In this document: one piece after another, positions 11,412-22,172 of the stretch
Layout of the letters: each line of letters begins with the position of its first letter
How positions within the stretch are numbered: the first letter of the stretch is position 1
NCBI GenBank assembly: GCA_025200525.1
Contig: CM045770.1
Location: 80,551,847 to 80,615,846 of the forward strand
Source: Camellia lanceoleosa
Taxonomy: Eukaryota; Streptophyta; Magnoliopsida; Ericales; Theaceae
Length of the DNA: 64,000 nucleotides
Direction of reading: 5' to 3'
Made by a program: the position numbers and the translations under genes
The notes under the pieces: generated by a model
What the model saw: only the letters and a program-made list of their open reading frames with translations
The model's database searches: none
Told to the model about the DNA's origin: nothing

Positions 11412-13567
11412 AGAGAGTTGCTATTCTCATCTCATTTTACTTTTAAACCATTAATTCAACACTACTAATATATTATTAATGATGTGGTATCATGTGGACC
11501 TCACCACTACTGTGATAGTTTGGCCTTTGTTTTTTTGTTTTTTTTCTTGTACTACCAACTCATTAGAGCTGTCATTAGTGCTACTATTTTAGAGCACTGA
11601 ATCAGTGTTGTATAAATACATATTTTTTTTCTTTATTATACATAATTATATTAATACTCTTTCATACAAAATGTACTTTCTAAAATAATCAAAATTTTAA
11701 AAGTATTAATGTAACTATATATAATAAAGATAAAAATATAATATATTTAGAACAAAATAAAGTAGGAATAGCGGCTTCTTTATTTTAATGTGCAAAAGAT
11801 TAAATAGGTAGACTTACATCCACAAAAAAAGAAAAAAAAAATGAAGGAAAGAAAGAAAAAGAAAGGATAAATTACAAATACACCCCCTGTACTTTACTTA
11901 AAATACGGATTGTCTTATGTGATTTGAAAAATTACAAATATCTCTTATAAGAATTTTTTATTTAATAGGATTAACTGAAAAAATAAAGTTCCTAACTACT
12001 TTCCTATAAATAATAAAATTATCTAAATTATTAATTGAAATATATTTTGAAATCATTAAAAATTGTTGATTGACTTGATAATTTATCGATAAAAAGGGTC
12101 ATTTGTTATAAAATTAAAAACTTCAAGGGTATGATGTAATTTTTAGAATTATAAGAAAAAATTTGTATTTTAAACAAATTTTAAAAAATGTTTATAATTT
12201 TCCAAAAATAAAATAAAATCAGTGAAGGGTCAACATTTTAGATCACATGGTTCCTTTTCGGGTTTTTTTTTTTTTTTTTTTTTTGGGAGGGGGGGTGTTT
12301 GATTGAGAAGTGCAATATATCTTAATGTTTATTTCACAAGCATTCGAGTGGACAATAAGGTCTCGTTTCAGAAGTTAATTATTTTAATTTTTAATTATTT
12401 TAATAGATTAAAAAGAAAATTTTAAATATTTTATCAATATTTCTATTAAAAGTCTCACATGGATGTGTGAATTTTAGCTCAAAAAGAAGGGGGGGGGGGG
12501 GGGGGGGGAATTTACTAAACGAACAAGACAAAAATTCAATCACATATAACATTTTGTTTTGTTTTTTTTTTTCTTGCCTGTTTTGGGGTCGGACCAATAA
12601 TACCACCACCTAAAACTAAACGAGATATAATTGAATATTTAATTACACAATGTTATTAGATTGACCCATTTTGCAGCAGAGTTATGTTAGAAATATCAAA
12701 TAATTTAGTAAATGTTTTGCATGGGTGTGAGATCTGCACACGTGAATTTGTATGGATCTTATATTCATATGAAAGATTTGATAAAAAATTGTAAATTTGT
12801 ATAGATTTCATATCCATCTAAAAAGTTTAATAAAAAATTTAATAGATTATTTGAATCTATAGCAATTTCCTTGTGTAGAAAAGCCCTTAAGACATGGAAT
12901 TAAAAAGACTTTTTTGCAATAGTATATTTTGTAGCCTTACATTATTGACAATTGTTTCACCTCTTTTTCGTGATAACTACTAACCACTATTTTGAAATTT
13001 TTGTTAGAAACCGTCCTTCCAAAAAAGAACAAAAATTTTAAATAGGAAAATACTCTTCATTCATAAATTTTATATTATATAATAGAAAAATATTATACAT
13101 AAATAAATTTCTTACCACTACACCTAACGGTATGGGTTATATATGTAATTGTCAATGTAGACCTCAGTAATTTTGTACTTATTGGTAAAAAGTCTTTTTG
13201 TATAACACTACTCTCTAGAATGCTTAATCAGAACAATACAGTGTAAATTTTTTGAAATAATATGCCTATCTTGATGGGTTTTGTGGTTTAAAATAAAACG
13301 ACCTCAAGTTTGTCACATATTTTTGTATAATTTTTTAAATATATTATTACTTTTAAAAATATTATAAAATGACTAGATCACCATTTTCTCTACTTCTTTC
13401 ATTTTATAATAATTATTATTATTTTAAATGACTTGGTCACCAATATAGAAGCCACTACCAGTGAAGTTTCATCTTAGCAATGCAAAGAAAGGGTCCAGGT
13501 GAGGCTTCGCTTATTTATTAAGTACTATTTTTGTGTTGTTTGAGTTCTTTTTTACTGGTTATGACAC
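11412..13567. other. AT-rich intergenic stretch with G and T homopolymers
   Basis: No gene. A degenerate sequence near 11865-12205 (AAATTACAAATACACC and similar) resembles the preceding MITE family but has no clear ends. A poly(T)-G run lies at about 12265-12297 and a poly(G) run of about 20 at 12489-12508. Confidence 0.4.
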
Positions 13568-13710
13568 AAGGCTTAGTTTGGGGTAACCTATATAATTCAT
13601 CTTTTTATCTTTTTATCTTTTTTTCATCACATCACCTCTCTACTTTTCTGCACATCTTTTCGTAAAAAGACAAAAAATACACTTTTTTAAGATACCCCAA
13701 ACCAACCCTC
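13568..13710. mobile_element. Small MITE related to the one at 2959-3903
   Basis: Inverted ends AGGCTTAGTTTGGGGTAAC and the complement of AGGGTTGGTTTGGGGTATC. The interior includes CATCACATCACCTCTCTAC, also seen in complement near 3040-3070. No clear target duplication. Confidence 0.55.
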
Positions 13711-14237
13711 AGAGCCCTTAGAATGGAGAACTTATTTGGTGTCAATTGTAGCATTGTTATGTGGTTTTATAAATGTGATTGTTATTTAATTACAATATAG
13801 TCTATCACTTTTTATTAATGTTGAGGAAGATGACAGGAAAAATGACAAATGATAATTGGTGTGTGATATGATTACATATTGTCTGTTCAAAATATAAATA
13901 ATAAAATTACTATTCTTTTTAACAAGTTAAATTTCTATTTGAATTGGCCGTTAACAATTTAACTTTGTACCAAATTGATACATTTGCATGTGTTAGTTCC
14001 CTTATGGAGGAGAGCTTGGCTATAATAAATGACGGAATATGTTGAGAATATAAATAATAAAATTATTTATCTATTTAGCAACTAAAATTTTAAATAAGTT
14101 GACATGTAATTTTTTCCTTAGAACGTTTCTAAAAGCAACTTGAATTCGAAACAACCTGAATCTATTTTGTCAAATGCTTGAACTTGATGCTTATTGCATA
14201 TTATTTTTGGAAGACAAGTCAACACGGCTATGATAGT
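13711..14237. other. AT-rich intergenic stretch
   Basis: No gene or structured repeat that I can support. Confidence 0.4.
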
Positions 14238-14255
14238 GAAGTCCTGAAAACATTT

Positions 14256-14356
14256 CCTTATTACCTGATATGGTTGGAATTGTGTATGAGAGGGATTAAC
14301 CCTCTCTTTTTTCTCTTCTTCTGTTGTTTAACTTTCCTTATTACCTAAAAAAAAAA
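14256..14356 (+). mobile_element. Short retroposed insert with A-tail and 18-bp target duplication
   Basis: The 18-mer GAAGTCCTGAAAACATTT occurs identically at 14238-14255 and 14357-14374. The 101 bp between them end in a run of ten A (14347-14356). A long perfect duplication plus a 3' A-tail is the signature of LINE-machinery retroposition (SINE, truncated LINE or a processed RNA). The body contains no ORF, and I cannot identify the source RNA; no pol III A/B boxes are evident. Confidence 0.75.
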
Positions 14357-14374
14357 GAAGTCCTGAAAACATTT

Positions 14375-15776
14375 AGTCAATAAACATAACCAAGCCAAAT
14401 ACTGAATTTTTAATGTATTGAATTGTTCAATTCCTCTTCTTCTTTTTTTATTTTTATTTTGTTATATATTGTTGTTGCTAATTTTGTTTTGTTTTTGTTT
14501 TTGCTTGTATTTATTTATTTTTATTTTTAATCAATGAAATAGTAGATGAACTTGAGCCTAAGTGTAACATTAAGAAAAGTCGACGTAATTACTTAAAAAA
14601 TGTAGAATTAGTTATATATATTTTTTCAAATCTTAGATAAGATTACTAATACTTAAATCATTGGTAGAACTCAAATGTAATAATTCTTAAATGATGGAGC
14701 TTTGAAGATTAGAACATATATTCTAAAAGCCTGGTCAATTGTTTCTAGATCTCCTACCTCATCATCATAGACCACCTCCCCTATTCAAGTCTTTCTATTC
14801 AAGTAAAACCTTTTGTTTTAGAGGCTGCATTTGTTAATTGTTATCTAGTTCAACAACCAAATTCAAATGTCCACTTTGGAATTTTTCTTATTTGATTGTG
14901 ATTGTGATGGTGCATTATTTTATTTATCTATTTGTTCAAAACTTAATTGTGGACATATATCATGCATGCCATGTTACATGTTTAACATGAACGTGTATAT
15001 TATAATCATATAAAAATTTATAAGGATGATATATAACATTATAATTGACACCTAGTATCTCTTTGTAATAATAAATCACTACATTGAGAGATTTATTATG
15101 TCAATTATTAAATGATAATATTACATATTGTGATATAATAGTACTATACATTTTTATTGTGTTGTTTATTTCTCATTATGAAACTCTTTCATAAGTTAAT
15201 TTGTTGGCTTATATATCTGTTACACTATGATTGTCGAGTTATAATTATTCATATGGTAAATATTCTTAATGATTGAAAAAAAAAAAGAAAAAAAAAAAAA
15301 GAAGAAGAAGAAAAAAAGATATGAATGGTTGTTTGCAACAGATGAATGTGTTGACTTTGCCACCTTCATCAGCAGACCACGTCTTCTTGTGAATTATACA
15401 TACACCACGCAACAACCATTTGGAGATCAACCTTGTTCTAGTAGTTTTATTTAATTTTTAATTAAAATTCTTTAATGTTATTGAAAAACATCCTTCAAGG
15501 TGGACTTTAATTTAAAAAAATGCCTCGTTATTTTTGGAGATTTATTTTGTAAAATTATAGTTATTTTCATGTGAAATCACTAATTGTCTTAAATACTTAG
15601 ACTATTTGAAAATGAGTTCAATAATGTATATCAAACTAAACCGTTTCACTTGTAAAGAGAGAAATAAATAGAGACAATAAAATGACCGAAAACAAATAGA
15701 ATTGAATGCTCAGGGACAACTGGCCAAAAGAAGATTTGATTTTTATGAGAGTATTAGTCAATCAATAACATATATA
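14375..15776. other. AT-rich intergenic stretch
   Basis: No supported gene. Purine-rich simple sequence at about 15275-15320 creates a spurious Lys-rich open frame. Confidence 0.4.
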
Positions 15777-15781
15777 CATAT

Positions 15782-16671
15782 TGTACGTGGGGAAAATATT
15801 CTTAACTCTCCGTACGCCTTGAACGTCAAGCTTCCGTCAACGGCGTCTGTCTCTGCAACACAAAAACGGTGAGCTGCCCGGCGGTGGTGTGCCGGAAAAA
15901 CCCTCCGACGCTCAAGTCAATGCACTGAGGAAGAAGAGAATGAAGAGAGAAGGTTTGTGAGAACGAGTTCGCATACCAGTAACGTTCGCCTTCCCTCTCT
16001 ATATCTAGGCTGGCCACGCAGCTCCGAGATTGTGCGCGCACTACCTCTGCTGTCCTTCCCTGGACAGGTGGCAGTGCTTGCCTCTCACCACCTTACACGT
16101 GTAAAGGTTTTGTCCTTTCATCGGTCTGCGAAGCGCAGCGGTATTGAGGCGTGCGTGGCGCAGATATCCTCTCCTTCACGCCATTGGCCCAGGTGGCACC
16201 CTTGACCGAGATGCCACGACCGGCCTAACACTTGAGGAGGCTTGTCCTCACATAACCGCGCTATATGTCCGACCTATAACTTGGAATTAAGCGAAGTTGC
16301 CGCTCGACCGAGCCAATCTTGGCGATTCGCCCGACCGGTAGGCGAGGCATGCGACCTAACCATCCATCTATCCCTCTCGGTCCCGCGGACCGCGCTCATC
16401 TCAAATGGCCGGTTAGGCGCATACCGGAGCTACCGTGGTTCAAGTCCAGCCCGGGCACCATATAGCTCGGCGTAACCATCTGCAACCTTGGACTCCGATC
16501 CCCTCGACGAGCCGCACCTCGGTCACGCCTGTTGGTGTCCAACCGGCCAATATCTGACCGTCTGAACCAAGTTGTCGGCGCCGATGCGAGGGCTAGCCCG
16601 GCGCCGAGCATTCTGTCGAGTTTGCCGTCATCGTCGCTCGGCCGTACAATCCGTGCAAATCTTCCCTCACA
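15782..16671 (-). repeat. 3' LTR of the Tat element
   Basis: Matches 26685-27572 along its length with substitutions and small indels, concentrated near the element-3' end (about 15825-15960) and around 16125-16145. A TATA-like TATAGAGAG on the minus strand lies near 15996-16005, with the same motif in the other LTR near 26887-26893; this may mark the U3/R boundary. Plus-strand open frames inside the LTR carry no recognisable domain and are not annotated. Confidence 0.92.
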
Positions 16672-16673
16672 AT

Positions 16674-16684
16674 TGCCCCTTAAA
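16674..16684 (-). other. Polypurine tract for plus-strand DNA priming
   Basis: On the minus strand, AAGGGGCA lies a few bases upstream of the start (TGTGAGG) of the 3' LTR, as expected for a gypsy polypurine tract. Confidence 0.6.
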
Positions 16685-17049
16685 CCCATCCGAGCTATCG
16701 TGATTGGGTTTACCGATGTGTCCAAGCTGTGATTGAACTGCTCCCTCGCCGGGCCGAGCTTGAACGAGGCTACGTCTGTCGCCGAGTCATGGTTGAATTG
16801 GTTACACTTTCTGCGCCGAGCAACCTCAATTATGGAAACTCCAGTCGCCGAGCTATCTCAATTAGGAGCACTTCAGTCGCCGAGCTACCCCAATTGGCCG
16901 GTCATTATCTCTGCAGTCCCATCAAAGGTCGTACAGCCGTACTAACAGCCGCGTTGTCAGAGCCACGTGTCATCAGGCCATTGGGTCGTGTAGCCAGCCG
17001 TCTGGCACGCGCAGAATTCAAACGGCGCAGCCGTTTGGGTTTTTTCCCC

Positions 17050-17867
17050 CCACTCTTTAAACCCCATTCGAAGGGTTTTGTCCCTTCATTTTTCCTTCGT
17101 CTCTCCAACTGCAAACCCTAACTCCCCAAAGCTCTTGAGCCTTCTTTGCGTCGCTGCCTCCTCCATTTCTGCGTCTGACCCTCCATTTCAGTTCGAGCTC
17201 TCGAGGTTGCAATCAAACTCTTGAGGACCAAGTCTCCCACGCTCGTTCCTGGTAAGTTCTCCTCCCCTGCTGTTTTTTTGTTTCCGTTTTTCCAGTCCTT
17301 CATCTTCTTGCGCCATTGTTCTTTGTGTGTTGGTTTTTGTTGTTTTTCCTTGCTTGGGTCTTTCACGCCCTAGGAAAACGGAAATGGAGGGAAGAGGGGG
17401 CCCTTGTGCCCCCGTTTTTCAATAGGTAGACTGAATAGGCCAGGAACTTAGGAAGAACACAATGAACACGATGAATACTGGGCAAAACCGAGCAAAACGC
17501 TCATTTAGATCCTTATTTAGGGCTGTAACCGAGCAAAAAGCTGTTTGTGGCTTTGCACTGAGGCTACAACCGAGCTATATATACCTTAGATCGGCAGATA
17601 GGTTTAACCGGGCTAAAGACATTAAACCAGAAGCCCATATCTTGATCTGGGCTTGACCGAGCAAAAACCCCCCATCAGAACGCAACCGATCAAAACTCAT
17701 AGACCGAGTAGAAACAAGCACCAAAAAGGGGAAGGCTAAACCAGCCATCCTGATGGGCCGAGGTGGGAGGAGGCCGGCCAAACATCTAGAACCTTTCAGA
17801 GCTATTTCCATTAAGGGCCGAGCAATATATACCGTGCTAACCCTTGGGATTATTTTTCAACATGCAG
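17050..17867 (+). promoter_or_regulatory. Probable promoter, 5' leader and leader intron of the antisense gene
   Basis: Plus-strand sequence upstream of the antisense ORF looks like a plant gene start. A TTTAAA box lies at 17056-17061. It is followed by a pyrimidine-rich leader with AACCCTAACTCC and a consensus splice donor, CTG then GTAAGT, with the exon ending at 17251. A candidate acceptor, TTTTTCAACATGCAG, ends at 17867, about 110 bp before the ATG at 17976. Seen: the motifs. Inferred: that they form a transcription start and a 616-bp leader intron. The region is not part of either LTR, so the gene would be transcribed against the retrotransposon from its own promoter. Confidence 0.45.
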
Positions 17868-17972
17868 AACAAATAGGACCGACCGTTCCAGCATCATCAT
17901 TCGTGGAGCTCAAAGTCCGAGCAACCACTACACAATTTTGACCGAGATACCATAGAGCAAATAAAACCGAGA
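17476..17972 (+). repeat. Cluster of CCGAGCAAA-type motifs upstream of the antisense gene
   Basis: The motif (A/G)CCGAGC, often followed by AAAA, recurs about every 40-60 bp: near 17483, 17530, 17570, 17655, 17817, 17917, 17941 and 17966, with variants near 17608, 17703 and 17758. A matching cluster lies downstream of the gene at about 20300-20600. No long repeat unit underlies the motif, so it looks like dispersed short sites. Confidence 0.55.
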
Positions 17973-17975
17973 TAG

Positions 17976-20052
17976 ATGGGAAAATACCGGTTTATGGTCA
18001 GCACGCCCGGCGCGATGGCTGAATTCCGCAAAGACTACAACATCCCAGACGACGTAGTCTTAGAGCTCGCTAGGAAGGGAGATGCGCCTTGGGGGGACTT
18101 AGATCGGTGCCCCTTCACGGTCGTTTCCATAGTAGAGGGAGGAGTCCGCTTCCCGGTGCCACCCTTGCTCTGCGAATTTTTGAGGCAGACAAGGCTTTGC
18201 CCGACCCAAGTTTCCAACAACACGTACAAAATAATAAACGGCGTCGCCGAGCTGAACCGCATGCTCGGTCTCAATCTCGGCCTCGCAGAAATTTTTCACC
18301 AATATAGCCTTAGCCGAAATAAAAGTGGGTTTTGCTGGTACCTCAAAGTTAGGAAGGGCCGAGTAAAACTCATTGAAGGCAACCCGGACAAAGAGGCCAA
18401 CGATGATGATTTCCTCTGGGTGTCCGGTAACTACGAGGACACCGAGGCGCCCATACCGGGCTGGTACATTAGAAAAGACTTTGGTAGTGCTGGTAGGTAG
18501 CCCGGCCGACCGCGCAATCTTCTTTCCGCATTTCATTATGATTTTACTTAACCGGACTAACACTTGGTCTCTTCTTGCAGATAAACATTTGGCAGCGGAC
18601 TATCACCGGGCAGATCCAGAGGCCATTCGAGCCGTGCTGCATTACCCCGAGGAGGAAAGGTTGGCGTCAAAACTCCTCGGTTTCGAGCAAACCTACAACT
18701 ACCGAGCACTGAAGCGAAATGCAGGCTTCTGCGTCGCCATCCCCTGAACCAGATCCCAACTTGCCACCGATCCGACTCGTCCTCTCACCGCCGAGCAGGA
18801 GATGGCGAAAATCCAAGCGATCAAGTCTATGATCACCGGAGAAGGCGAAGTCCACGCCTCGAGGCGTGGGAGAACTTCCTCCGCCCCCGCCGAACAAATA
18901 GAGGGGGCAGTGCTCGCCCTGGCCAGCGAACAACAGGCTGGCCGGCCAAACAAAAGACAACGGAAAGAGAAGGCCGGGCAAAGCCTTGTGGATGAAGAGT
19001 CCACCGAAGTCGCCTCTACCGAGCTCGGCGACCAGACCTAGCAATCTCTCGCCCGCAAATCCAAGGGCAAGGGCCCTCACGCTTCTGCCTGGGCGCCAGC
19101 TTGTGTACTGTGGCAGCAGCTCATTGGAGACTCGGTCCAGGAGGACAAGGATCACACACTTGGTTTCAATTTGACCAAGGGTTTGGCCCTGCCCGAGGAC
19201 ATGAAAAAACATGACGAGCTAACCGACCTCAAGGTCCTGCGCTCGGCAGCAGAGTCCATAGTGCTGATAAGCCGAACACTCGTTGCTTGAAGTTTTTGTT
19301 CGGTTTTTTGCACGGCTTCAGAACACTAACGATCTGTCTTTTGTTTGCAGGCCGCGCAAAAGAATTATCTCGCCCATGAACGCATGATCAAGCTGCGCCA
19401 AAGTCTTCGTGATGCTATCACGGAGAACAAGACCCAGAAGGCCGAGATGGAGAGGCTCAGGGCCGAGCAAGACGTGATCGCGGCCGAACGGGATGCTTTG
19501 CAGCTGAGGGTCGACCGAGCCGATGCGGACAAGCATGAGGCCGTGAAGAAGGCCAAAGCTCGGTATCTCGCCGAGCTCAGGAAGCTTCGTGATGCGAACA
19601 AAGAGGCTCTGGAGAAGGCGGTGGAAGACGCCGAAGACCGAGGATATAAGCAAGGCGAGAAGACCTACGAGCGCCAAGTCCAAGCGACCAAAGACATCTT
19701 TTTCCAGTGCGGCTGGAAGGCCGCCGTGGAAAAAGTTGGTTTGGGTCAAGACTCCGCTATGTTCGTCAATCCGCCCGCTGCTTATATCCCGGTGTACATG
19801 CTCGCGTACTCCAGGGCCGAACAAAACCGACTCATTGCCGAGGCGAGGAAGGAGGCCGAGGAGGAAGCCGCCGCCGTGGAACAGACCGAGCAACCTCCAC
19901 CTGACGCATCTCCAAATGCTGAAGACGAAGTGATTGACCGGGAGGTTCTCACGGTGGAGGGCACCGACAATGAGGCCGAGCAAAGCCCGCCGGAGCAGGC
20001 GGTCGAGGAGCAGATGGGAGAGGCCGCCGATCAAAACCTTGCACTCGATTAG
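17976..20052 (+). pseudogene. Antisense extra gene of the Tat element, three exons, interrupted
   Basis: Exon 1 (17976-18492) encodes a globular region of about 172 residues that resembles the N-terminal part of proteins annotated as putative gypsy-type transposon or plant-mobile-domain-like (recalled resemblance, not searched). A GTAGGT donor at 18493 and a TTCTTGCAG acceptor ending at 18580 define an 88-bp intron that keeps the frame. Exon 2 starts at 18581 and is in frame to about 19285, apart from TGA at 18745 and TAG at 19039. A second intron ends at the acceptor TTTGCAG (19350); its donor is unclear. Exon 3 (19351-20052) encodes about 233 residues, strongly coiled-coil, ending in an acidic Pro/Glu tail. 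There is no catalytic motif. It is transcribed opposite to gag-pol, and the function of this gene class is unknown. Both interrupting stops could have arisen by C-to-T changes. Confidence 0.7.
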
Positions 20053-20058
20053 AGATTT

Positions 20059-20098
<40 letters not shown>

Positions 20099-20855
20099 TT
20101 CTGTTTGTAATGTAACCGGGCAATGCCCCTTCTTTTGTATTAAACTTTGATCAATGAACTTTGCAACTTTTTGCTCGTACATCTTGTTATGTCTGTTCGA
20201 CTTGTGCAATTTTGAATTTCACGCTCGCACTTTGATCAACTGGCAGGTCGGCGAACATAACCTTGCAATTTCTTAATTTCTTAATAGAGTGATGTTGTGT
20301 ACTCGGTCGAGCAAAAATCCGCCCGTCCTGGTTTTGGTTGACAACATTTGGTTGGCCGAGCAAAAACTGGCCTGCCTGTTTAATTTTAGTATGTCAGCAT
20401 TTCTTTTCAGCCGAGCAAATTCAGCTCGGCCTTATAATTGCTGGGCAAGACACCAGCATCGCTAATTCTGCCGAGCAACATCAGCTCGTTTCATATTGGG
20501 CAATTCACCAACATCAGCTCGGCTTCCGCATTGGGCAAATCACCAATGTTTCAGTCAGGTTGGTCATGCCGCCAACATTCCCACTGGGCGAGCAAAACCA
20601 GCTCTGCCCTAATGCGCATTGTTCCATATGCAACTGTTTGTGCGGTCTGCTCCCATTCCGGGGAAAACAGTTCGGTCACATGTAATCCGGTTCTTGCCCC
20701 TAACACCCATAATTGCCCCTTGTGTCTTGTTACATCATTGGACAAATTCCAAACAAGCAAAACTAATTTTCATTACAAAAACATTGCCATTTCTTACATC
20801 AAATGCCAAAGGGCTAGAGGTCTAAAAAAGCTAGGGAACATAAACAAATTACATT
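20053..20855. other. Spacer between antisense gene and integrase, with T35 tract
   Basis: A run of 35 T at 20061-20095 follows the antisense stop codon. The plus-strand sequence after it resembles a plant 3'UTR (TTTGTATTAAACTTTGATC). A second cluster of CCGAGCAAA-type motifs lies near 20302, 20354, 20411, 20470 and 20585, some paired with the inverse CAGCTCGG to give short palindromes. Open frames here show no domain. Confidence 0.5.
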
Positions 20856-22172
20856 TCAAAAGTAAAAGACCTTAAGGTTTGCTGCATTCCATGGTCTGGG
20901 GACAGCCTTGCCATCTAAGTCTTCCAGATGGTATGCCCCCTTGCCAGCAAGACCAACCACCTTGTACGGTCCTTCCCAATTTGCGCCGAGCTTGCCTTCG
21001 CCAGAGATCACTGTGTTGCCTAGCACCTTCCTGAGGACCCAATCCCCAACCTTGAATAACCTTGGGTGCACTGCCTTGTTGTATTTTTTGGACAGTTCCT
21101 GCTGATAGGCCGCTAGGTGGATTAATGCGCGCTCTCGTCTTTCTTCAGCAAGGTCCAACTCTAGTGCCACGGTCTCATTGTTCAAGTTTGGTTGGAAACT
21201 TTCTGAGCGAATAGTTGGCATGCCAATCTCCAATGGGATGACGGCCTCCATACCATAAGCCAAAGCGAACGGTGTTTCTCCGGTCGACCGTCTTGGCGTA
21301 GTGCGGTATGCCCATAACACATTAGGAAGCTCTTCAACCCACTTTCCCTTTGCCTTCTCAAGCCGCTTCTTTAGCCCATCCAAGATGGTCTTGTTTGAGG
21401 CCTCTGCTTGACCATTCGACTGAGGATAAGCCGGGGTTGAATTGTAGAACTCAATCTTCAATTCTTCGCAAAATTCGCGAAAGAGTTTCCCATTGAACTG
21501 AGTGCCATTATCTGATATGAGCGCCCTGGGTATACCGAAGCGAGTGATCACATTTTGCCAAACAAATTTTTTAACGTCCTTCTCCTTAATCGTTGCCAAT
21601 GGCTCGGCCTCCACCCACTTGGTGAAATAATCAGTGGCGGCAATGAAAAACTTGCGATTGCCCAGTGCGACTAGGAGTGGTCCAACAATATCCAATCCCC
21701 AGAGTGCGAACGGCCAAGGACTTGTGAGTGAGAGCAACTCCCTTGCTGGCTGGTGGATCTGGTGAGCAAATTTTCGACACTTTTCACATCGGCGAACGTA
21801 TTTCTGTGCGTCCGCCTGTATACATGGCCACCAATAACCCTGTGAGATTGCTCGGTAGGCTAGAGATCTACCCCCAGTATGGCTGCCGCAGATGCCTTCA
21901 TGGATCTCAAAGAGGAAGGCTTCTACCTTAGAGGGGTGGACACACTTCAAGCAATACATGAAAGATTTCTTGTACAAGGCTCCGGAAGGTGAGAGCCAAA
22001 ACCGCTCCGACTTTGCTCGGATCTTGTGGGCCGCCTTCTTTTCTTCTGGTAGAATTCGATCTTTCAAAAAGGCGATGATGGGGTCCATCCAGGAAGGTCC
22101 CAAGTCGGTGCAGAGTACCTCGGTTGCTTCTGGTTCCTCAATGCTTGGCCGGGGTAAAAATTCAATCATCAA
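20856..22172 (-). pseudogene. Integrase (C-terminal part of pol)
   Basis: A 438-residue open frame with all integrase parts. The N-terminal zinc-binding HHCC domain is at about residues 90-135 (H..H then CEKCRKF). The catalytic core has Asp in LWGLDIVGP, Asp in SDNGTQF and Glu in NGQAEASNK. The post-core region has YRTTPRRSTGETPF and a C-terminal block with GDWVLRK and NWEGPY. In intact elements it inserts cDNA into the genome and is released from the polyprotein by protease. This domain is uninterrupted here but is out of frame with the upstream RNase H segment; the frames switch near 22165-22250. It is the best-preserved part of the element. Confidence 0.88.

Noticed and set aside
12489..12508. 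Poly(G) run, and poly(C) at 11007-11020, as functional G-quadruplex sites
   Set aside because: Single homopolymers in AT-rich intergenic DNA; length is unstable and may be a sequencing artefact.
16396..16725. Long open frames on both strands in the LTRs (15826-17121 and 26748-27636)
   Set aside because: They lie in GC-rich LTR sequence, appear in several phases at once, change between the two LTRs through indels, and have no domain.
19318..20034. Minus-strand 238-residue open frame opposite exon 3 of the antisense gene
   Set aside because: It is a shadow of the plus-strand coiled-coil exon (Glu/Lys/Ala codons read as Leu/Phe/Gly in reverse).
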